From: DATLSM01 sp049585815
Lineage (GTDB): Bacteria; Actinomycetota; Thermoleophilia; Solirubrobacterales; 70-9
Reading direction: 5' to 3'
NCBI GenBank assembly: GCA_049585815.1
Contig: JBAVAR010000020.1
Span: 1 to 19,254, forward strand
Length of the DNA stretch: 19,254 nt
This document shows positions 14,686-19,254 of the stretch, piece after piece. Made by a program: the position numbers and the translations under genes. Below the pieces are notes generated by a model. It was not told where the DNA came from. It did not search any database and worked only from the letters and a program-made list of their open reading frames with translations. Position 1 is the first letter of the stretch. Every line of letters begins with the position of its first letter.

Positions 14686-15849
14686 ATGAAAGTCACGACT
14701 CGCATCGGTACAGCATTGGCTGCGACAGCGGTTGTGCTTGCCTGCACCTGTGCATCAGCGAGTGCCTTCGGGGCTCGCCCAGGACATTTCTTCGGCCGCC
14801 CGTTCGATCCGCGATCAGATCATCCCGTGTTCGTCCAGACCGACAACACGGCGGGCAACCAGATCGTGGCCTACGACCAAGCCGCCGATGGAAGTCTCTC
14901 CCAGGCCGGTACCTACAACACCGGCGGACTCGGTGGGGTCCTGGAAGGCTCGGCCGTCGACCATCTCGCCTCCCAGGGTTCACTCGCCTACGATCGCGAC
15001 AACGACCTGCTTTACGCCGTCAACGCTGGCAGCAACACGGTCTCTGTATTTGCGGTCTTTGGCGATCGCCTTGCCCTGCGTCAAGTGCTCAGCTCGGGCG
15101 GGCCCTTCCCGGTCAGTGTCGCGGTCGATCGCGGTCTTGTCTATGTGCTCAATGCCGAGGAAGGCGGGTCCCTACAGGGTTTCGCTGTCGCTTCGGGCCG
15201 CCTTATCCCAATCCCGGGCTCAAGCCGTGCGCTCGGACTAAATCCCTCCGAAACGCCGCAGTTCACCCACACGCCGGGTCAAGTTGCCTTCTCGCCTGAC
15301 GGCTCACAGCTGATCGTGACGACGAAGGCAAACGGAAGCGATATTGACGTCTTTGGTGTCTCGTCCTTCGGGCATCTGTCGAAAGTGCCTGTCGTCAACT
15401 CGTTCCCAGGCGCGGTGCCGTTCGCGGTGACCTTCGATCAAGAGGGAAATCTGGTCGTGGCTGAGGCCGGCACGAACTCGCTCGCGAGTTTCGCCCTCAA
15501 TCAAAGCGGCACCGTTTCACAGCTCGACTCAGTCGGAACAGGACAGGAAGCAACGTGCTGGGTAGTCCGTGCGGGAGGGCATTTCTATGTCTCGAATGCC
15601 GCAAGTGCGTCGCTCAGTGATTTCCAGTCCAGCGAGGGCGGACAGCTGCTCACCCTCCTCGGCAACGCCGAAACCGACGCCGGCACCGTTGATGCTGCGG
15701 TGTCGGGCCAGTCTCGCTTCCTCTACGTGCAGGCTGGCGGGGCGGGAATCGTTGACGAGTTCGCGATCGGCGCGCAGGGTGCGCTGAGCAAAGTCGGCTC
15801 GGTCACCGTCCCGGGAGCCGCTGGCGGCGAGGGCATCGTCGCCCTGTAG
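14686..15849 (+). CDS. Exported beta-propeller protein (lactonase / YVTN-like)
   Basis: The product has 387 residues. ATG 14686 has AAGGAG 8 bp upstream; an ATG 5 bp earlier is out of frame. The signal peptide runs MKVTTRIG, then a hydrophobic core, with cleavage near ASASA/FG. VLAC at 17-20 could alternatively act as a lipobox. The mature part is built of blades with recurring features: VFVQTDNTAGNQIVAYD, GSLAYDRDNDLLYAVNAGSNTVSVF, QVAFSPDGSQLIVTTKANGSDIDVF, VTFDQEGNLVVAEAGTNSLASF and FLYVQAGGAGIVDEF. This matches the seven-bladed lactonase-type propellers (PF10282-like). In exported actinobacterial members the catalytic role is often unproven, and a ligand-binding or structural role is as likely. 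A hairpin follows its stop by 14 bp, so it is probably a single-gene unit. Confidence 0.87.
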   Translation: MKVTTRIGTALAATAVVLACTCASASAFGARPGHFFGRPFDPRSDHPVFVQTDNTAGNQIVAYDQAADGSLSQAGTYNTGGLGGVLEGSAVDHLASQGSLAYDRDNDLLYAVNAGSNTVSVFAVFGDRLALRQVLSSGGPFPVSVAVDRGLVYVLNAEEGGSLQGFAVASGRLIPIPGSSRALGLNPSETPQFTHTPGQVAFSPDGSQLIVTTKANGSDIDVFGVSSFGHLSKVPVVNSFPGAVPFAVTFDQEGNLVVAEAGTNSLASFALNQSGTVSQLDSVGTGQEATCWVVRAGGHFYVSNAASASLSDFQSSEGGQLLTLLGNAETDAGTVDAAVSGQSRFLYVQAGGAGIVDEFAIGAQGALSKVGSVTVPGAAGGEGIVAL

Positions 15850-15863
15850 AGACAGCGTAGGTG

Positions 15864-15895
15864 GGCTACGGCGCCTTAAGGGAGGCGCCGTAGCC
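15864..15895 (+). terminator. Strong hairpin terminator after the propeller gene
   Basis: The arms GGCTACGGCGCC (15864-15875) and GGCGCCGTAGCC (15884-15895) form a perfect 12-bp stem with an 8-base loop (TTAAGGGA), starting 14 bp after the stop codon. There is no T-run, which is common for hairpin terminators in high-GC actinobacteria. It separates the propeller gene from the sigma-factor operon. Confidence 0.8.
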
Positions 15896-15966
15896 TGCCC
15901 GGCGAGTATGAATACAAAGGGGTCTGATTACGGTGCGTGTTCTCGTTTTCCCATTGAGGTGGCGGG

Positions 15967-16599
15967 TTGACTCAGGTGATCCCCAGCCTGCGGCGCAAGC
16001 GTGGCAACAGAACCGCCGACCAAGATCACGAGTTGATCAAACGCTTGCGCGCTGGCGAGGAGGAGGCCTTCGTCCAGCTTGCCGTACGCCACCATGCGGC
16101 GATGCTGCAGCTTGCATCCTCATTCGTGCCGAATACGGCGATCGCCGAGGAGGTGGTTCAAGACACCTGGTTGGCCGTCTTGCGCGGGATCGACGGATTT
16201 GGCGAGCGTTCCTCGTTCAAAACCTGGATGCTGCGGATCCTCGTCAACCGAGCTAGGAGCACGGGCGTGCGCGAGCATCGAAGTGTCGCGATCGGTGATG
16301 CCACACCGGCCGTGGATCGCTCTCGATTCGACGCGTCAGGTGCGTGGATGGCTCCCCCTCAGCACTGGATTGAGGAGAGTGAGGATCGAGTCTTTGCGCA
16401 AGGGCTTTCCGACAGACTTCGCCGAACGCTGGAGCGGCTTCCAGCGCGCCAGCGTGAGGTTCTGTTGCTGCGAGACGTCGAGGGACTCAGCTCTCAGGAG
16501 GTGTGTGAGGTGCTCGCGATCAGCGAAGTCAACCAGAGGGTGCTCCTGCATCGTGGGCGCAGTCAGTTGCGCCAAGCGCTCGAGGAGCTCGCAACATGA
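15967..16599 (+). CDS. ECF-type RNA polymerase sigma factor
   Basis: The product has 210 residues. TTG 15967 has GAGG (15956-15959) 7 bp upstream and is preferred; no ATG or GTG nearby in frame fits better. Region 2 (about 22-95) contains LIKRLRAGEEEAF, then AEEVVQDTWLAVLRGIDGFGERSSFKTWMLRILVNRA, the core-binding and -10 recognition helices. A linker with a DASGAW and PPQHW segment follows. Region 4 (about 145-205) has LPARQREVLLLRDVEGLSSQEVCEVLAISEVNQRVLLHRGRSQLR, the -35-binding helix-turn-helix. The RFDASG...W..PP linker is a trait I have seen in one actinobacterial ECF group. The anti-sigma gene begins at ATG 16596, overlapping by 4 bp (ATGA), so the pair is co-translated. Target promoters and the activating signal are unknown. 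Confidence 0.93.
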   Translation: MTQVIPSLRRKRGNRTADQDHELIKRLRAGEEEAFVQLAVRHHAAMLQLASSFVPNTAIAEEVVQDTWLAVLRGIDGFGERSSFKTWMLRILVNRARSTGVREHRSVAIGDATPAVDRSRFDASGAWMAPPQHWIEESEDRVFAQGLSDRLRRTLERLPARQREVLLLRDVEGLSSQEVCEVLAISEVNQRVLLHRGRSQLRQALEELAT

Positions 16600-16859
16600 G
16601 GGTTCTGCGCCGCAATAATGAGCTGGTCTGTCAGCAGGTGGTCGAGTTGGTAACCGACTACCTGGAGGGCGTGCTGTCCCGATCCCAGCGGCGGCGCTTT
16701 GAGGCTCACCTCGCCGGTTGTGAGCACTGTGCGGAGTACCTCGAGCAGATGCGCGCCACGATCGGACTCACCGGTCGCCTGCGGGCTGAGGATCTGAGCC
16801 CCGAGATGCAGGAGGACTTTGCGGCTCTGTATCGTCGCTGGCGATCTGAAGGAGATTGA
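16596..16859 (+). CDS. Soluble zinc-finger anti-sigma factor (ZAS / zf-HC2 type)
   Basis: The product has 87 residues. C12 sits in the first helix (LVCQQVVELVTDYLEG). H38, C42 and C45 make the Hx3Cx2C zinc motif (HLAGCEHC), giving the Zn-binding anti-sigma domain that clamps ECF sigma factors. Unlike many relatives there is no membrane segment; the chain ends shortly after a helical tail (EMQEDFAALYRRWRSEGD). It is therefore cytoplasmic, in the style of RsrA-like sensors, where oxidation of the zinc cysteines can free the sigma factor. Whether this one is redox-active is inference. It overlaps the sigma gene by 4 bp, the classical arrangement for a sigma and its own inhibitor. Confidence 0.9.
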   Translation: MRVLRRNNELVCQQVVELVTDYLEGVLSRSQRRRFEAHLAGCEHCAEYLEQMRATIGLTGRLRAEDLSPEMQEDFAALYRRWRSEGD

Positions 16860-17126
16860 GTTGAGATTGGCCCGCGCGCGTGAGCGACACTCATTCTCAT
16901 GCCCACATGAGCCACCGTGGCGGCCGGCTCTCGCGGACGGTGGAGGAACGCCAGTCGCCTTGCAGACCTGGGAGCTGAAGCCTGTACGTGGGGTGGCCGA
17001 GTCCAGAAGGGGATAGCGGGATGGGTGACCGGCCCCAGCCGGGCTGAGTCGACGATGCCGACGGCCGGATTGGCGGTCAAGATCTGCGTGCATGCAGCCA
17101 CTTGTTAGTTGCCGAGGAGGAGAAGG
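16860..17126. other. Leader region before the APC permease gene
   Basis: No gene is supported in these 267 bp; short open frames at 16819-17016 and 16917-17108 have poor codon use. Small hairpins are visible: CTCATG/CATGAG (16896-16911, loop CCCA) and CCGGC/GCCGG (17029-17042, loop CCCA). A stretch at 16992-17008 looks faintly like a tRNA D-arm, but no cloverleaf follows. GAGGAGG (17114-17120) is the ribosome binding site of the next gene. A structured 5' leader is possible, but I could not match it to a known riboswitch. Confidence 0.45.
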
Positions 17127-18473
17127 GTGGCCGAGTTCCGGCGAGCGCCCGGTAGGGCGCTGAGGCCCGCCTACCATCCCCGCAGCCACGCCCGGCGCCA
17201 GCGCAGGGGAGGGCTGCTGGGTCTGCGTGAGGCCAGCGCAATGGCGATCGGGGGGATGATCGGCGGTGGGATCTTCAGCGTCCTCGGCGTCACTATCGAC
17301 CTCGCCGGCCACCTCGCCTTCGCCGCCTTCCTCGTCGGCGGGCTGATTGCCGCGCTTACAGCCCACGCCTATGCCCGCCTGTCCCTTCACGCCGGTCGCG
17401 CCGGTGGCCCGTTCACCTATCTGCGCGAGGAGGGCCACAGAGTGGCTGCCGCCTGGGTTGCCTGGCTTTTGATCGTCGGCTACGTCTTCGCACTCGCCGT
17501 CTACGCCTTCACCTTCGGGCACTACCTCGCCCACGTCATGGAAGCCTCCGCGCTTGTCGCCCGGGCGAGCGGGGTCGGCGTCCTGGCGCTCTTCGTCGCC
17601 ATCAACCTCCGCGGGGTGACCACCTCAGGTCTGATCGAGGACGTGGTTGTCTTCACCAAGCTCGCTGTGCTGGCGGGAATCGCGGCGATTGGGCTCGGCA
17701 TGTTCTCACCGAGTCGGCTCAGCCCGCTCGACAACCAGGGCCTGCTCGGCGTCTTCCTCGGCGCCGCGGTGATCTTCGTCGCCTATGAGGGATTCGAGCT
17801 GGTGCCCTACGACTACGACGACATCTCCGAACCGCGCCGCACCGTGCCGCGCGCCCTATATCTCTCTGTCGCGGTGGTGATCCTCGTCTACGTCGCCGTC
17901 ACTATCGCCTCCCAGATGTTGCTGGCAGATCAAACGATCGTCAGCCAGAAGGAGGTCGCCTTCGCGGTGGTGGGCCAGAAGGCCCTGGGCACCTTCGGCC
18001 TCTGGGCGGCGACGGTGGGCGCTGTCTTCTCCACCAGCTCGGCGATCAATGCGACTTTGTTCTCCACAGCGCGCCTGGTCCGCGACGTCAGCGCCGCTGA
18101 TGAGCTGCCGGCCCGCCTCGCCCGCGAGCGCAGGGGCCTGCCGGCCAGCGCGGTGATCTGGCTGGCGCTGCTCGGGGCGGTCTTCTCGCTCCTTCCCGGC
18201 ATCACCGAGATCGTCTCCTTCGGCTCGCTGACCTTCCTTCTCGTGTTCGGGCTGATCAACCTGATGCACGCCCGACATACCGCGACCCCCGGTTGGGATC
18301 GGGGCCTTGCCTACCTCGGCGGGGCAGCCTGCTTTGCGGCCGCCGCGGGGCTCCTCTACTACCTGGCCCGCTCCGATCGCGCTGGCCTGGCGTTGATTGG
18401 AGTCTGCGCGACGCTGATCGCGATCGCCCGCGTTGTGTTTCTCAACTCACGACGGCGGACCGCACCAAGATGA
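17127..18473 (+). CDS. APC-superfamily permease (amino acid transporter-like)
   Basis: From GTG 17127 the product has 448 residues. GAGGAGG (17114-17120) is 6 bp upstream, which makes this start far better than TTG 17109 in the same frame. After a basic N-terminal tail of about 30 residues, TM1 carries the family's unwound-helix motif as GGMIGGGIFS (42-51). About eleven or twelve hydrophobic segments follow. VAYEGFELVPYDYDDISEPRRTVPRAL corresponds to TM6 and the loop that contributes to substrate binding, and SSAINATLFSTARLVRDVSAADELP is the TM8 region. APC proteins move amino acids or related cations across the inner membrane, by H+ symport or exchange. The substrate is not predictable; Glu-Leu-Val-Pro-Tyr in TM6 differs from the classic amino acid transporters I remember. 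Its leader is long, so regulation by the 5' RNA is possible. Confidence 0.88.
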   Translation: MAEFRRAPGRALRPAYHPRSHARRQRRGGLLGLREASAMAIGGMIGGGIFSVLGVTIDLAGHLAFAAFLVGGLIAALTAHAYARLSLHAGRAGGPFTYLREEGHRVAAAWVAWLLIVGYVFALAVYAFTFGHYLAHVMEASALVARASGVGVLALFVAINLRGVTTSGLIEDVVVFTKLAVLAGIAAIGLGMFSPSRLSPLDNQGLLGVFLGAAVIFVAYEGFELVPYDYDDISEPRRTVPRALYLSVAVVILVYVAVTIASQMLLADQTIVSQKEVAFAVVGQKALGTFGLWAATVGAVFSTSSAINATLFSTARLVRDVSAADELPARLARERRGLPASAVIWLALLGAVFSLLPGITEIVSFGSLTFLLVFGLINLMHARHTATPGWDRGLAYLGGAACFAAAAGLLYYLARSDRAGLALIGVCATLIAIARVVFLNSRRRTAPR

Positions 18474-18636
18474 CGCTTACACGGTGGACGTGTACCGATC
18501 GCCAAACGCGCCTCGCTGATCCAAGCCTTTGCAGCATCACAACTCGACGACAACTACGATCGGGCATGTCTGGGATGAAGAAGCCGAATCCCTTGGCTGG
18601 AGGGCGGTTGGCGTCGTGATCAAGGAGGTGTTGCCG

Positions 18637-19098
18637 ATGGCAGCGCAGGATGTGGCCAAGTCCAGCATGGCAGCACCGCTCGCCTTCAAGCTGCGGGTCC
18701 GCTACGGGGAGTGTGACCCGCAGGGAGTGGTCTACAACGCCCACTACTTTGCGTACTTCGACATCGCCTTGACAGAAGCTTGGCGGGAGTTGTTCGGCCC
18801 ATACCAGGGGTTGGTTGAGCGCGGAGTCGACATGGTCGTCGCCGAGGCACGGGCGCGATTTCTGGGAGGCGCGCGATTCGAAGACGAGCTTGAACTGCGC
18901 TGGTGGGTCATCCGCCTGGGCACGACCTCCATGAGTACGCGCATCGACGTTCTCCGCGAGGGCACAACGCTGGTTGAGGGAGAGATGCGCCACGTCTTTG
19001 TCGAGGCAGGGACGACCAAAAAGCAGCCGATCCCGGCCGAAATCCGTGCAAAGCTCGAGCCCGACTTGGCTAAACCTGAGTCCCCGGCAAATAGGTAG
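18637..19098 (+). CDS. Acyl-CoA thioesterase, 4HBT/YbgC hot-dog fold
   Basis: From ATG 18637 the product has 153 residues. AAGGAGG (18622-18628) lies 8 bp upstream; the frame is open back to 18529 but that extension is low-complexity and lacks a ribosome binding site. The active-site segment is RYGECDPQGVVYNAHYFAYFD (22-42), with the catalytic Asp equivalent D27, Q29-G30 and the VYN..Y pattern of 4-hydroxybenzoyl-CoA thioesterase-type enzymes. The rest (EARARFLGGARFEDELELRWWV, then TSMSTRIDVLREGTTLVEGEMRHVFV) is the normal hot-dog beta sheet. It would hydrolyse acyl-CoA to free acid and CoA in the cytoplasm; chain length is unknown. It follows the permease gene by 163 bp and may have its own promoter. 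A link with the lipid genes 6-12 kb upstream is possible but unproven. Confidence 0.9.
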   Translation: MAAQDVAKSSMAAPLAFKLRVRYGECDPQGVVYNAHYFAYFDIALTEAWRELFGPYQGLVERGVDMVVAEARARFLGGARFEDELELRWWVIRLGTTSMSTRIDVLREGTTLVEGEMRHVFVEAGTTKKQPIPAEIRAKLEPDLAKPESPANR

Positions 19099-19197
19099 GT
19101 CAATCTTCAACCAGACCAGCCCGGGCTCTAACCTCGATTTCCGGTGCGCTCAATCGACCCTACTTTCCGAGCGCGCCAAGATCGCCGGCGGGCAGGG

Positions 19198-19254
19198 TCA
19201 GGCGGGCTTGAAGCTGAAGCTCAACTCCCGTCCCTCCCACCAGGGGACGGCGAC
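19198..19254 (-). CDS. Possible C-terminus of a - strand gene running off the window
   Basis: Read on the - strand from the window edge, 18 codons (VAVPWWEGRELSFSFKPA) lead to TGA at 19200-19198, and 17 of the 18 end in G or C. It would converge on the thioesterase gene. However, a + strand frame across the same bases also has G/C-rich third positions, so direction is uncertain with so little sequence. Confidence 0.3.
   Translation of the reverse strand, partial: VAVPWWEGRELSFSFKPA

Noticed and set aside
16992..17060. tRNA-Ser/Leu-like GGTGGCCGAGTC segment
   Set aside because: Resembles a D-arm only; no anticodon arm, T-arm or acceptor stem can be folded around it.
16860..17126. c-di-AMP (ydaO), glycine or cobalamin riboswitch
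   Set aside because: The conserved core segments of these classes, as I remember them, are not present in order.
1..19254. CRISPR array, insertion sequence or prophage
   Set aside because: No regularly spaced direct repeats, transposase motifs or phage structural genes were seen.

Overview
The window looks like a chromosomal segment of a high-GC actinobacterium, most probably a Solirubrobacterales-type Thermoleophilia. The grounds are the strong G/C bias at third codon positions, frequent GTG and TTG starts, several leaderless-looking or overlapping starts, and two secreted protein families I associate with that order: a four-cysteine 'SGxI...PPAL...GLPxC' family present three times, and an alanine/lysine-rich helical exported protein ending in an F-x-F-x-Y-C motif. 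No tRNA, rRNA, transposase, phage gene or CRISPR array was seen. Everything here was read by eye; no database search was run.

Layout. (1) 1-6149, all on +: an envelope and secretion block. It holds the 3' end of a four-Cys secreted protein (paralogue 1), a small helical exported protein, paralogue 2, a TetR regulator with an 18-bp palindromic operator just upstream, paralogue 3 overlapping the end of tetR by 8 bp, a lipoprotein of the 'secreted repeat' (Lipoprotein_15) type, and a large exported protein with eight VW-type repeats, a PKD domain and a C-terminal beta domain. (2) 6418-12549: a neutral-lipid block. A wax ester synthase/diacylglycerol acyltransferase and an MMPL/RND lipid exporter lie head-to-tail on +. 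A fatty acyl-CoA reductase on - converges on them. (3) 12665-14685: a PPK2 polyphosphate kinase, a small unrecognised - strand gene, and a gene-poor stretch of nearly 700 bp with a 14-bp perfect palindrome. (4) 14686-16859: an exported beta-propeller (lactonase-like) protein with a strong hairpin terminator, then an ECF sigma factor translationally coupled to a soluble zinc-finger anti-sigma factor. (5) 16860-19254: a 267-bp leader, an APC-family permease, a YbgC-like acyl-CoA thioesterase and possibly the tail of a - strand gene.

How the parts may work together. The reductase would turn acyl-CoA into fatty alcohol, the acyltransferase would esterify it to wax ester (or make triacylglycerol), and the MMPL pump could export the product; this is inference from family knowledge and gene order. 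The TetR, its palindrome and the overlapping secreted-protein gene look like a self-regulated envelope operon. The ECF/anti-sigma pair is a separate regulatory unit whose regulon cannot be read from this window.
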